From RGIG9115 sp045649825 (lineage in GTDB: Bacteria; Bacillota; Clostridia; UBA1381), in contig JAZRQO010000001.1 in NCBI GenBank assembly GCA_045649825.1, positions 1 through 64,000 of the forward strand: a stretch of DNA of 64,000 nt. The letters are read 5' to 3'. Below, in pieces: positions 33,845-42,146 of this stretch (position 1 is its first letter; each line of letters starts with the position of its first letter). The notes under the pieces are model-generated. The model ran no database searches and was not told where the DNA came from. It was given only the letters and a program-made list of their open reading frames with translations. The position numbers and the translations under genes were made by a program.

Positions 33845-33926
33845 TAAAATCATTCCTTTCTTCGCTATATGAGCGAAAAGAGCCATCACAAATTATAATA
33901 ATATGCGACAGCCCTCCGTTTTAAAT

Positions 33927-35219
33927 TTATTTTTTCATTGTGGCATTGTTTACAAGCATTTCCACAGTTTTGCTCATAGCCATATCCTTCTTCATGCTTT
34001 CCATTTCTGCTTCGGGGATAAGCTCTTTGAGCTTTTCAAGCTCCATATCGTACTTCTTAGCCATATCAACAAGGTTTGTTTCAAACTCTTCGGGATTAAC
34101 TTCGATACCTTCAGCCTTCATGATAGCTTCGATAACAAGACTGCTTGAGCATGTCTTTGTTGCCTGGTCGCGGAAGTTCTCACGGAATGAGTCCTTATCG
34201 CCACCAACGTATGAAAGGTATGTTTCAAAATCAAGTCCCTGATAACGGAGTCTTTGAGCGAAGTCATTAACGTGACGGTCAATTTCTTCATTAACCATTG
34301 CATCGGGAAGCTCGAACTTAGCAGCTTCTACTACTGCGTCAACTACTGCTGCTTCTGTTTCTGCCTTTACTCTCTCTGCCGCCTGAGCCTCAAGGTTTTC
34401 TCTTATGCTCTTTTTATATTCGTCAAGTGTTTCAAATTCGCTTACTTCTGATGCAAAGTCGTCGTCAAGCTCAGGAAGCTCTTTAGCTTTGATTGAGTTA
34501 ACCTTTACCATAAATACTGCATCCTTGCCTGCAAGGTCTGCTGCGTGGTATTCTTCGGGGAACTTAACCTCAACCTTTACTTCGTCACCTGTTTTAGCGC
34601 CGATAAGCTGGTCTTCAAAGCCGGGGATAAAGGTGTTTGAACCGATTTCAAGCTCATAGCCTTCGCCCTTGCCGCCGTCGAAGGGAACGCCGTCAACACT
34701 GCCGTCAAAGTCGATTACTGCTATATCGCCTGATTCAACAGCTCTGTCTTCCACGTAGATTACACGTGCATTCTTCTGCCTCTGAGCTTCGATTGAAGCG
34801 TCTACGTCTTCATCTGTTACATTATGCTCAATTTTATCAATCTTTATACCCTTATATTTTCCAAGCTCTACCTCGGGCTTTGTTGTAACGAGAGCGGTGA
34901 AAACAACGGGCTTACCTGCTTCGATTTCGCCGTCGATGTCGATTTCAGGTCTTGCAACTATGTCAAGCTCTGATTCCTTTGCAGCTGCTTCATAAGCTGC
35001 GGGAAGAACTGCATTGATTGCATCTTCATAGAAAACACCTGTTCCGTACATCTTCTCGATTACGTTTCTGGGTGCCTTACCCTTACGGAAGCCGGGGATT
35101 GCGATTTTTCCTCTGTTCTTTAAATAAACATTGTTTACTGCCTTTTCAAATTCTTCGGCAGAAACTTCAAAGGTTAACTTTGAAAGATTTTTTTCTACTT
35201 GTTCTGTTTTTACAGCCAT
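33927..35219 (-). CDS. tig: Trigger factor
   Basis: A 430-residue ribosome-bound chaperone and prolyl isomerase. The N-terminal ribosome-binding domain holds the signature GFRKGKAPR; the FKBP-like isomerase domain lies at ~150-240 (SGDIAVIDFDGSVDGVPFDG); the rest is the helical C-terminal chaperone cradle. ATG 35217-35219 follows AGGAGG at ~10 nt; the longer ORF adds 20 residues starting almost at the -10 box, which cannot be translated from this promoter in practice. Confidence 0.97.
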   Translation of the reverse strand: MAVKTEQVEKNLSKLTFEVSAEEFEKAVNNVYLKNRGKIAIPGFRKGKAPRNVIEKMYGTGVFYEDAINAVLPAAYEAAAKESELDIVARPEIDIDGEIEAGKPVVFTALVTTKPEVELGKYKGIKIDKIEHNVTDEDVDASIEAQRQKNARVIYVEDRAVESGDIAVIDFDGSVDGVPFDGGKGEGYELEIGSNTFIPGFEDQLIGAKTGDEVKVEVKFPEEYHAADLAGKDAVFMVKVNSIKAKELPELDDDFASEVSEFETLDEYKKSIRENLEAQAAERVKAETEAAVVDAVVEAAKFELPDAMVNEEIDRHVNDFAQRLRYQGLDFETYLSYVGGDKDSFRENFRDQATKTCSSSLVIEAIMKAEGIEVNPEEFETNLVDMAKKYDMELEKLKELIPEAEMESMKKDMAMSKTVEMLVNNATMKK

Positions 35220-35277
35220 CTTGTAAGATCCTCCTGTATTTACGGGTACTATTCCCGCTAATTCTAATATCCGTCCC

Positions 35278-35306
35278 ATTATATCACGGATTTTTTAATA
35301 TTTCAA
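35278..35306 (-). promoter_or_regulatory. Promoter of the tig-clpP-clpX-lysA-glyA run
   Basis: Minus strand TTGAAA (35301-35306), 17-bp spacer, TATAAT (35278-35283) with extended TGA. Confidence 0.85.
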
Positions 35307-35377
35307 CGATATTTTGTAAATTTATCATTTTTCCATATTTTATTTGAGTTACGGGGCTTTGGTAAGTGCAAATTATA

Positions 35378-36184
35378 CTAAAGGACAAGGTCTTTAAGAA
35401 AGCTTCCCGCCTCCGTTCCTGAAAAATCCTTAATAAGTCTTGCCTTAAGCCTTCCGCAGAACTCATCACGGACGGCTTCACTTTCTGCAAGCTGCTTTTT
35501 AAATCCCCACAGATGAGTAAACCTTTCGTCGCTCCCCGATGTGAGCTTTTCAAGGGATGAGAACACCGATGGGGTAATTCCCATTTTATGTGCCGTCATG
35601 GCAAGGAGCCGCTGCTCCGCAAAAACCATTGGCCGCAAAGTGTCGCCCACGGTGCAGGAAAGCATAAAAGCAGTGGCATTTTTTATATATTCAGCTTTCA
35701 GCTCTTCGTCACCAAAATACAAAAATGCCGCATTCAGGGGCAGTACCTCCCAATTGAAGCCGTCGTCAAACACTGTAAAATCCTCTGTGTTAGGGTATAC
35801 CTCGGCTGACAGGGTTTCACGATGGATTGCACAAAGCCGCGAGCCGATATTTTCAAGCTTCAGGCTATCCCACACTATAAAGTCGGTGTCAATAGAAACA
35901 ACAGGTGCCTCAAAGCCCCGAAGGGCGTATATCTTCCCCGCCGCCCAGAACCTTACAGGGTCAATCCCGTCGGGGATCTCGTCAAGAGCAGTTGTAACTT
36001 TCGTCCAACAGGGCAAAAATCCCGAAGCCTTTAAAATACGAAGCCCCGGGGTATCTGTTACAAGTGTTATATTTCCGTTTTTCTCACGCCATTTAAGGGC
36101 GGACAGAGCAAGAGTAAGAAGTTCATATTCCTCAAGATGAGGAGCATTGCGTGGTTTTGTCCAAAGGGAATGAAATGCCTCCAT
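35378..36184 (-). CDS. Glycosyltransferase-like protein (DUF6734-like)
   Basis: A 268-residue soluble protein resembling a nucleotide-sugar glycosyltransferase of GT-A type: VVSIDTDFIVW holds a DxD-like motif, LNAAFLYFGDEELKAEYIKN and HLWGFKK follow. This layout matches a family often annotated only as DUF6734. Substrate unknown. AAAGGA lies 11 nt before the ATG. It is the last gene of the lepA-yihY-small ORF run. Confidence 0.7.
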   Translation of the reverse strand: MEAFHSLWTKPRNAPHLEEYELLTLALSALKWREKNGNITLVTDTPGLRILKASGFLPCWTKVTTALDEIPDGIDPVRFWAAGKIYALRGFEAPVVSIDTDFIVWDSLKLENIGSRLCAIHRETLSAEVYPNTEDFTVFDDGFNWEVLPLNAAFLYFGDEELKAEYIKNATAFMLSCTVGDTLRPMVFAEQRLLAMTAHKMGITPSVFSSLEKLTSGSDERFTHLWGFKKQLAESEAVRDEFCGRLKARLIKDFSGTEAGSFLKDLVL

Positions 36185-36200
36185 AATCTATCAGTTCCTT

Positions 36201-36368
36201 TCAGATAAGATGAAGTCCGAAGCCGCCGCCTATACTGCCTCCTGAGGTGGGGGCAGGTGAAGGCTCGCTTTGTTTTTTCGTAAGGTTTATTTCAAACTCG
36301 CCTTTGTCTGATTTTATTATTCCTTTTTTTGTATGTCTGTCGTATCTGAAAACGAATTTATCCTTCAA
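36201..36368 (-). CDS. Small 55-residue protein with TTG start
   Basis: An open frame from TTG 36366-36368 to TGA 36201-36203, overlapping the end of the YihY gene and filling the gap before the next gene. AAAGGAAGG lies ~9 nt upstream. The product is basic, begins MKDKFVFRYDRHTKKG, continues IIKSDKGEFEINLTKKQ, and ends with a proline stretch and a glycine-rich tail (SGGSIGGGFGLHLI). No family is recognised. The tight fit between neighbours and the codon pattern favour a real gene. Confidence 0.65.
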   Translation of the reverse strand: MKDKFVFRYDRHTKKGIIKSDKGEFEINLTKKQSEPSPAPTSGGSIGGGFGLHLI

Positions 36369-37191
36369 GGTTTTTTTCCTTCCTTTCTTTTAAAAGGCAG
36401 TTAAACTCTGCACCAAAAAGAAATATGTTCATGCAAAAGTACAGCCACAGAATAAGGAGAACTACGGCTGTAAGGCTTCCGTAGATATACGAATAATCCG
36501 CAAATCGGTTTACATAAAATGAATAGCCTGCGGAAAAGCACACCCAGCCCAGGGATGTGAAAAACGCACCCGGAAGCTGATTTATAAAGGTAAGCCCTCT
36601 GCCGGGGAGAATTTTGTATAAAAGACCGCACACCACCGTAAATGTAAGAACGTGTACAACAACGGGGAATGTTCCGATAAATTCCGCAACGGGCACAAGT
36701 GATGGATTATGACTTACCACAAGGCTAAGGAAATATCTGCCTGCAGCTGAAAAAAGGAGTGCAGCCGCGATTATTATAACAAAGAACAGGGTATATACGT
36801 AGGCAAAAAGTCTGGTTTTTATATATCCCCTTTTCTTATCTGTTTCATAAACGCTTTCAAGGCCCTGAACAAGTGCCATCATTCCCTTTGAAGCCGCCCA
36901 TACCGTTGCAACAGTTGTAACCGACACAATTGAAACTGTGGAGCCTGAGAAAACCTCGTCCAGCACCGTTCCCAGATAGGGGATAAGATTTCTGTGCATA
37001 AAAGGTGTTACAAAGCTCATTATATCTGCCTTATCAAAGGGTATGATATACTTTATTATACTTATGATGAGCATGGTAAAGGGTATGACGGAAATCACAA
37101 CAAAAAGCGTTGCCTGTGCCGCATAAACCGATATTTTATGGTTATTGATTTTTTTAAGTATTCCTTTTAAAAATTTCCACAGGGCTTCCAT
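36358..37191 (-). CDS. YihY/BrkB-family membrane protein
   Basis: A 277-residue integral membrane protein of the YihY (formerly RNase BN) family with about six helices and the motifs KINNHKISVYAAQATLF near the start, AASKGMMALVQGLESVY in the middle and YGSLTAVVLLILWLYFCMNI near the end. Its role is unsettled (proposed transporter or envelope protein). ATG 37189-37191 is chosen because GGGAG lies 8 nt upstream; the TTG at 37206 overlaps that site. It is 18 nt from lepA. Confidence 0.9.
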   Translation of the reverse strand: MEALWKFLKGILKKINNHKISVYAAQATLFVVISVIPFTMLIISIIKYIIPFDKADIMSFVTPFMHRNLIPYLGTVLDEVFSGSTVSIVSVTTVATVWAASKGMMALVQGLESVYETDKKRGYIKTRLFAYVYTLFFVIIIAAALLFSAAGRYFLSLVVSHNPSLVPVAEFIGTFPVVVHVLTFTVVCGLLYKILPGRGLTFINQLPGAFFTSLGWVCFSAGYSFYVNRFADYSYIYGSLTAVVLLILWLYFCMNIFLFGAEFNCLLKERKEKNLEG

Positions 37192-37209
37192 AACACAAAC
37201 TCCCAAATC

Positions 37210-39015
37210 TTAATCAAGCTTCAATACTGACATAAATGCTTCCTGAGGCACTTCAACAGAGCCTACCTGACGCATACGTTTTTTACCTTCTTTTTGCTTT
37301 TCAAGAAGCTTTTTCTTTCTTGTTATATCGCCGCCGTAGCATTTTGCAAGCACGTCCTTACGCATAGCACGTACAGTTTCACGGGCAATTATTTTTGAAC
37401 CGATTGCCGCCTGAATGGGTACTTCAAAAAGCTGACGGGGAATATTTTCCTTAAGCTTTTCTGCCATTCTTCTGCCTCTTGAATAGGCACTGTCTTTATG
37501 AACGATAAACGACAAAGCATCCACAAGCTCACCGTTTAAGAGGATGTCAAGCTTAACAAGGTCTGTTCTCTGATAGCCCGTAAGCTCATAGTCAAAAGAG
37601 GCATAGCCCTTTGTACGTGATTTAAGGGCATCGAAGAAATCGTATATTATTTCGTTAAGTGGGAGTGAGTAGTGGATGAGCGCTCTCGTTTCCTCAATAT
37701 AGCTCATATTGTGGAATACGCCACGTCTGTCCTGGCAAAGCTCCATAACATTTCCCACAAAGTCTACGGGAACAAGGATTTCAGCCTTTACCACAGGCTC
37801 TTCCATATAATCAATTTCCGACGGGTCGGGGAGATTTGTGGGGTTATCGCACCAAATCATCTCGCCGTCTGTTTTGTACACCTTATAAATAACGCTTGGT
37901 GCAGTTGTTACAAGGTCTAGATTATACTCACGCTCAAGGCGTTCCTGTATGATTTCCATATGGAGAAGTCCCAAAAATCCGCAGCGAAAGCCGAAGCCGA
38001 GAGCTGCTGAGGTTTCAGGCTCAAACATAAGGGAAGCGTCGTTTAGCTGAAGCTTTGCAAGAGCTTCTTTAAGGTCTTCATAATGAGCACCGTCGGCAGG
38101 GTATATGCCGCAGTACACCATGGAATTTACTTTTTTATAACCGGGAAGGGGTTCCTTTGAAGGGTTTGCGGTTGTAGTTACGGTGTCACCCACGCGGGTA
38201 TCACGGATATTTTTAATACTTGCCGCAATGTAGCCAACGTCACCTGCTTTGAGATTTTCGGTGGGGATAAGACCTGACGGGTGCATCATACCCACTTCAA
38301 CTACGTCAAATTCCGCACCTGTTGCCATCATACGTATTCTATCCCCTGCTTTTAATGTTCCGTCCATAACGCGGACATACACAATAACGCCTCTGTAGCT
38401 ATCGTAATAGCTATCGAATATAAGGGCGGAAAGAGGTGCGTCCTCGTCGCCCTTGGGTGCAGGGATTTCTTCTACTATTTTTTCAAGCACCTGCTCGATA
38501 TTCACACCTGTTTTTGCCGAAACTCTGGGTGCATCCTCTGCAGGGATGCCGATTATATCTTCAATTTCGGAAATAACCTCTTCGGGGCGTGCCGCAGGAA
38601 GGTCGATTTTATTTATTACTGGAACAACCTCAAGGTTATGGTCTATGGCAAGATAAGTATTTGCAAGAGTCTGCGCCTCTATACCCTGAGATGCGTCAAC
38701 AACAAGAATTGCACCTTCACACGCCGCAAGGCTTCGTGAAACCTCGTAGTTGAAGTCTACATGCCCCGGTGTGTCGATAAGGTTAAGGGTATAGGTTTCA
38801 CCGTCTGATGCCTTATAGTGAAGGCGGACTGCATGGGCTTTTATGGTAATACCACGCTCACGTTCAAGGTCCATATTGTCGAGAAGCTGCTCTTCCATAT
38901 CACGCTGCATAACTTCACCTGTAAGCTCAAGCAAACGGTCGGCAAGGGTGGATTTACCATGGTCTATATGTGCAATAATACAAAAATTTCTTATTTTTTC
39001 CTGTCTTGATTTCAA
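37210..39015 (-). CDS. lepA: Elongation factor 4 (LepA)
   Basis: A 601-residue ribosome-associated GTPase that assists translation. G1 is AHIDHGKST, G2/G3 ERGITIKAHAV and DTPGHVDF, G4 NKIDLP. The LepA-specific C-terminal domain ends KMKK-type KEGKKRMRQVGSVEVPQEAF. The start is TTG 39013-39015; GGAGGAG lies 8 nt upstream, and the nearby ATG is out of frame. A fully consensus promoter precedes it, and it heads a run with yihY and two further genes. Confidence 0.98.
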   Translation of the reverse strand: MKSRQEKIRNFCIIAHIDHGKSTLADRLLELTGEVMQRDMEEQLLDNMDLERERGITIKAHAVRLHYKASDGETYTLNLIDTPGHVDFNYEVSRSLAACEGAILVVDASQGIEAQTLANTYLAIDHNLEVVPVINKIDLPAARPEEVISEIEDIIGIPAEDAPRVSAKTGVNIEQVLEKIVEEIPAPKGDEDAPLSALIFDSYYDSYRGVIVYVRVMDGTLKAGDRIRMMATGAEFDVVEVGMMHPSGLIPTENLKAGDVGYIAASIKNIRDTRVGDTVTTTANPSKEPLPGYKKVNSMVYCGIYPADGAHYEDLKEALAKLQLNDASLMFEPETSAALGFGFRCGFLGLLHMEIIQERLEREYNLDLVTTAPSVIYKVYKTDGEMIWCDNPTNLPDPSEIDYMEEPVVKAEILVPVDFVGNVMELCQDRRGVFHNMSYIEETRALIHYSLPLNEIIYDFFDALKSRTKGYASFDYELTGYQRTDLVKLDILLNGELVDALSFIVHKDSAYSRGRRMAEKLKENIPRQLFEVPIQAAIGSKIIARETVRAMRKDVLAKCYGGDITRKKKLLEKQKEGKKRMRQVGSVEVPQEAFMSVLKLD

Positions 39016-39047
39016 CGGGCATTCTCCTCCGATTGTATATTAAACAA

Positions 39048-39076
39048 ATTATATCATAAAAGGTATAGATTGTCAA
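39048..39076 (-). promoter_or_regulatory. Consensus promoter of lepA
   Basis: Minus strand TTGACA (39071-39076), 17-bp spacer, TATAAT (39048-39053) with extended TGA. Confidence 0.9.
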
Positions 39077-39161
39077 ATAATTTTTATGTCTGTTTATGTA
39101 TTATTTTATCATAAAGAGGAAAGATAAAAACAAAAGCTTAAATCAGATAAGGAGTTTATTT

Positions 39162-39341
39162 ATGGGAAAAGACAAAAAGAGAAAAGGTCCTGATTTTGCA
39201 GACCTGGGAACAGTTGCAAGCGCTACGGAATGTACGGGGATTTTGTCCTCCGCACCTCAGACACACGAGGGGCTTGAAGAGATAATGGACACTATGAAGT
39301 TTTCGCCAACCGACGCACCAATGAAAAAACAGAAGCTTTAA
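39162..39341 (+). CDS. Small hydrophilic protein, function unknown
   Basis: A 59-residue protein starting at ATG 39162 after AAGGAG. It begins MGKDKKRKGPDFADLGT, is rich in charged and small residues, contains one cysteine (ATECTGIL) and a HEGLEEIMDTM helix, and ends in lysines. Such short basic-start proteins are found in uncultured Clostridia, function unknown. The tail codons are part of a terminator hairpin. Confidence 0.6.
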   Translation: MGKDKKRKGPDFADLGTVASATECTGILSSAPQTHEGLEEIMDTMKFSPTDAPMKKQKL

Positions 39342-39356
39342 GCTTCTGTTTTTTCA
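39325..39356. terminator. Bidirectional terminator
   Basis: AAAACAGAAGC and GCTTCTGTTTTTT pair around TTTAA. It overlaps the end of the small plus-strand ORF and lies just past the ribU stop on the minus strand. Confidence 0.85.
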
Positions 39357-39360
39357 TTAA

Positions 39361-39996
39361 TTACTTCAAAACAAACATAAGTGCCACAACGGTAACCATC
39401 AGGAAAATTCCGCCTATTACCATACCTGCCAGGCTGCCTGTTTCTTCACCTGTCGAGGGGATGTTACCCGTTTTGCGGAGCGCCTTTACAACAGGCTTAT
39501 AAAGAAGCAAGGTCAATGCACCGTTTAAAATTCCCTTTATAAGGTTAAAGGGCAAAAACGCGGGAAGAAGCATTCCTGCGATCACCTCTCTTGGTATTTT
39601 CATATACAGAGGTGTTATAAGATAATTCCACAAAAGCATAACGGCACACATTGCAACCACACCGCAAACAAGACCTGTAATCGCACCTTTTAAGGTGTGC
39701 TTCGCCTTGTAAATACCTGCAGCAACACAGGCAAAGGAGCAGCTTGAAAGTATGTTCATAACAAGTCCGATTACACCGGTATCGCTTATGGTTATAAACT
39801 CAAGCACGGAAACCAGCGCCGATACCGTAAACGCAGAAAATGGTCCGTATATAAATCCGCTCATAACAATTATAATATCTTTCGGCTCATATTTCAGAAA
39901 AGGCACCGCAGGCATTATGGGAATTCGGATAAAAAAGACCGCGATATATGCCGCCGCACAGAGCATTGCAAGTGTTGTCATTCTTTTTGTGTTCAT
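39361..39996 (-). CDS. ribU: Riboflavin ECF transporter S component
   Basis: A 211-residue membrane protein with about six helices, resembling the substrate-binding S component of energy-coupling-factor transporters (FLKYEPKDIIIVMSGFIYGP; PFNLIKGILNGALTLLLY). Substrate assignment to riboflavin rests on the FMN riboswitch directly upstream. A shared ECF energizing module is expected elsewhere. GGGAGG lies just before the ATG. The C-terminus ends in a hydrophobic helix. Confidence 0.88.
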   Translation of the reverse strand: MNTKRMTTLAMLCAAAYIAVFFIRIPIMPAVPFLKYEPKDIIIVMSGFIYGPFSAFTVSALVSVLEFITISDTGVIGLVMNILSSCSFACVAAGIYKAKHTLKGAITGLVCGVVAMCAVMLLWNYLITPLYMKIPREVIAGMLLPAFLPFNLIKGILNGALTLLLYKPVVKALRKTGNIPSTGEETGSLAGMVIGGIFLMVTVVALMFVLK

Positions 39997-40014
39997 AAAA
40001 TATACCTCCCAAAA

Positions 40015-40040
40015 GAAAAAGCCCGAATAAAAATTCGGGC
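40015..40040 (-). terminator. Riboswitch expression-platform terminator
   Basis: GCCCGAATTTTTATTCGGGC followed by TTTTTC on the minus strand, between the FMN aptamer and ribU. Confidence 0.85.
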
Positions 40041-40057
40041 ATTCTTTTAAAATTCAT

Positions 40058-40167
40058 ATCTTCTTTCATCCGGACTATACCGTCGGTTTTGGAATTTCAC
40101 CAAATCAGTGCTTTTGCACTCGCGGACTTTACCGCCGGTGGGGAATCGCACCCCGCCCTGAAGATTT
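40058..40167 (-). promoter_or_regulatory. FMN riboswitch (RFN element)
   Basis: The minus strand reads ATCTTCAGGGCGGGGTG, ATTCCCCACCGGCGGTA, GTCCGCGAG, a variable GTGC/GCAC hairpin, GACGGTATAGTCCGGATG and AAGAAGAT. All conserved RFN segments are in order. A terminator follows and then ribU, so FMN binding should switch off transport. Together with the promoter at 40282-40310 this accounts for the 337-base gap between ribU and the next gene. Confidence 0.96.
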
Positions 40168-40281
40168 ATATTCAATTTTTGAATATTATATCACCAAAAC
40201 ACCTGTTTGTCAACAACAAATCGTTAAACAAATATGTTTCCGTTATGTTTCAAAATTCGACAAAACGTAACACAATATCAA

Positions 40282-40310
40282 TTGTTTTTTTTTCGGGTTT
40301 GTGCTACAAT
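40282..40310 (+). promoter_or_regulatory. Promoter of the discoidin-like gene
   Basis: TTGTTT (40282-40287), 17-bp spacer, TACAAT (40305-40310), with TGC extended -10. Confidence 0.7.
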
Positions 40311-40333
40311 ATTTATGAAAGGTGGAATACATA

Positions 40334-41008
40334 ATGAGCAGACACAGTGCTTCAAAAAAAGAGAAAAAGAGCAGGCTTGTTTTAAATACATTTCTAGTTT
40401 TTTTAGTAGTTACGGCAATATGTGCAGGAGTTATATTTGCAGTGATATTTATGCCAAGCTCTGAGAAAACCTTAAAGGCTCCCGTGGCAACTACCACGCA
40501 ATCTTCGGTTTCGCCAACGGAAAGAACATCTGAAGAACCAACTCAAAAACCCACGGATGAACCGAGAACATCGGCACCGAAATTTACAAAGGTGAGTGCG
40601 TCAGGAACGAGAGAGCCGTACAGAACAGAATCGGGAACTATTACCTATCCCCCGTCAAATGCTTTTGACGGCAATAAAAACACCGTATGGACCCCTGCAG
40701 CTGATGATGAAAACCCCTGGATTGAGCTTACTGCCCCATCAGAGCAGTCGGTTAAAGGAATAGAAATAATAAACGGTTATTCAAAAAATAAAAAGCTCTA
40801 CGAAGCAAACAGCAGAGCAAAAGAGGTTGTAGTGGAATGTAACGGAACAAGATACAGCTACACACTCCAGGACAAAGGTCCCGGAAAAACTCAGCGACTT
40901 TCATTCCCCGGCGGCATTGAAACAGAAAAAATCCGCATAACAATCAGTTCAGTATACCGAGGAAGTGAATACGACGACCTTTGTATTGCCGAAATTGCTC
41001 CGTATTGA
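40334..41008 (+). CDS. Membrane-anchored discoidin-like (NADase-type glycan-binding) protein
   Basis: A 224-residue protein: basic N-terminus (KKEKKSRLV), one membrane helix (~17-40), a Thr/Pro/Ser-rich linker (~50-90), then a discoidin-like beta-sandwich (NAFDGNKNTVWTPA, NPWIELTAPSEQSVKGIEI, IRITISSVYRG). The domain resembles the NADase-type glycan-binding module. ATG 40334 follows AAAGGTGG; the ORF from 40322 adds four residues. Probably displayed outside the cell, binding glycans; ligand unknown. Confidence 0.78.
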   Translation: MSRHSASKKEKKSRLVLNTFLVFLVVTAICAGVIFAVIFMPSSEKTLKAPVATTTQSSVSPTERTSEEPTQKPTDEPRTSAPKFTKVSASGTREPYRTESGTITYPPSNAFDGNKNTVWTPAADDENPWIELTAPSEQSVKGIEIINGYSKNKKLYEANSRAKEVVVECNGTRYSYTLQDKGPGKTQRLSFPGGIETEKIRITISSVYRGSEYDDLCIAEIAPY

Positions 41009-41016
41009 TTACAAAA

Positions 41017-41050
41017 AAAATGTGTGTTCAAAAGAACACACATTTTATTT
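41017..41050. terminator. Bidirectional terminator
   Basis: AATGTGTGTTC pairs with GAACACACATT around AAAA; A/T-runs flank both sides, serving convergent genes. Confidence 0.85.
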
Positions 41051-41051
41051 T

Positions 41052-41255
41052 TTATTCTTCCCAATTCCAGTTTTCACCGTCAATTTTCGTCCAGACCTTA
41101 TTCTCAATGTCAGTAGGAATATAGTTAGAACTAATAGTCGTTAAATTTGGCATTGGTGATGCTTCAGCACTAAGTGAACTTTCAGTAGGAGCCATTACAG
41201 GTGACTCAACGTCAAAGCTTACTATTTCAAATAATGGTTTTATATATTTTTTCAT
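41052..41255 (-). CDS. Small peptide of unknown role (KKYIKP type)
   Basis: A 67-residue peptide. The first half, MKKYIKPLFEIVSFDVES, resembles the start of many short, unexplained Firmicute and Bacteroidota peptides (MKKYxKPxxEVVxF). The second half is Ser/Thr/Pro-rich, with one tail motif of tryptophans and acids (KIDGENWNWEE). There are no cysteines. GGAGGG lies before the ATG. It is 16 nt after a secreted-protein gene and ends at a terminator. It may be a precursor or signal peptide, but no maturation enzyme is in view. Confidence 0.65.
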   Translation of the reverse strand: MKKYIKPLFEIVSFDVESPVMAPTESSLSAEASPMPNLTTISSNYIPTDIENKVWTKIDGENWNWEE

Positions 41256-41270
41256 GATTGCTACCCTCCA

Positions 41271-42068
41271 TTATTCTGCCGCTGCTAATACGTATGGAAT
41301 AGCAACAATCTCTGTATTATTATTAATACCTTTAATCTGAATTCCAACTTCAATGTTTACTCCATCGAAACTGCTGATATTTTTCAATGAATCGGATACA
41401 TTTGCAAACGTATTTAATGAACGATAGCCTTTATCCACAACACCGTCACCCTCCATCCTCTGAACAGCAAATCCAAGCTTGTCGGGAGTTACATTACCTT
41501 CCAGAGGAAAGTTTCCGACTCCAATATATATATATTGCCCTGTATTGGCATCTTCATATACCTTGAGAGTCTGGCTCATTGTTCCGAAAGTTACATTTTC
41601 AGCTTTCAAATCTTTATGAATATCGTCACTAATTCCGCCGTCTGCCTTCCGTGCATTACCGAGAAAGATTTTAGTTTTGCTTGCCTCAGTCATACCCTCG
41701 CCGCTCTTAACTAGAGTATAATCACCCGGTACAAATTTACCTTCTGTGTACTTAACGCCCAGGTTTGTAAAAAGGCTGCTGTAAGAAAGCCCGCCTGCCT
41801 GACCTATGTAACAAATATCATCCGACTTAACATCAGCAAGTGATTTGTTTCCTGTGTAATCACCTTTTACAAGCATTACCGTAAGCTCTGTTTCAGAATC
41901 CTTTGCTGTATTATCCGTTACAGTGAATGTATTATCACCGTAGTTAAAGCTCATACTTATTGATTCTGTTGTATGTGCGGGCAAAGTCGGTGCTTCTTCC
42001 GCATTTGCCGCAACTGCAAATGAAAGCATAGCAGCAGCTACTAAAAAACCTTTCACTAATGACTTCAT
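41271..42068 (-). CDS. Secreted protein of unknown function
   Basis: A 265-residue exported protein with signal peptide residues 1-23 (FAVAANAEE). The mature part is beta-rich (SMSFNYGDNTFTVTDNTAKD, KVYEDANTGQYIYIGVGNF) with no cysteine pattern or enzyme motif except one internal Cys. It resembles anchored or cohesin-type beta-sandwich extracellular proteins loosely. AAGGAG lies before the ATG. It is cotranscribed with the 67-residue peptide from a consensus promoter that sits in a hairpin. Confidence 0.7.
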   Translation of the reverse strand: MKSLVKGFLVAAAMLSFAVAANAEEAPTLPAHTTESISMSFNYGDNTFTVTDNTAKDSETELTVMLVKGDYTGNKSLADVKSDDICYIGQAGGLSYSSLFTNLGVKYTEGKFVPGDYTLVKSGEGMTEASKTKIFLGNARKADGGISDDIHKDLKAENVTFGTMSQTLKVYEDANTGQYIYIGVGNFPLEGNVTPDKLGFAVQRMEGDGVVDKGYRSLNTFANVSDSLKNISSFDGVNIEVGIQIKGINNNTEIVAIPYVLAAAE

Positions 42069-42117
42069 CTATGATCTCTCCTTTTTAAGGCATAAATGCA
42101 CAAATATACTTATTATC

Positions 42118-42146
42118 ATTATAACACAACCCCCATTACTTGTCAA
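42118..42146 (-). promoter_or_regulatory. Promoter inside a hairpin
   Basis: Minus strand TTGACA (42141-42146), 17-bp spacer, TATAAT (42118-42123). The -35 and part of the spacer lie within the hairpin at 42129-42166. Confidence 0.75.

Noticed and set aside
33903..35347. Plus-strand ORFs opposite trigger factor
   Set aside because: Antisense shadows in a conserved gene.
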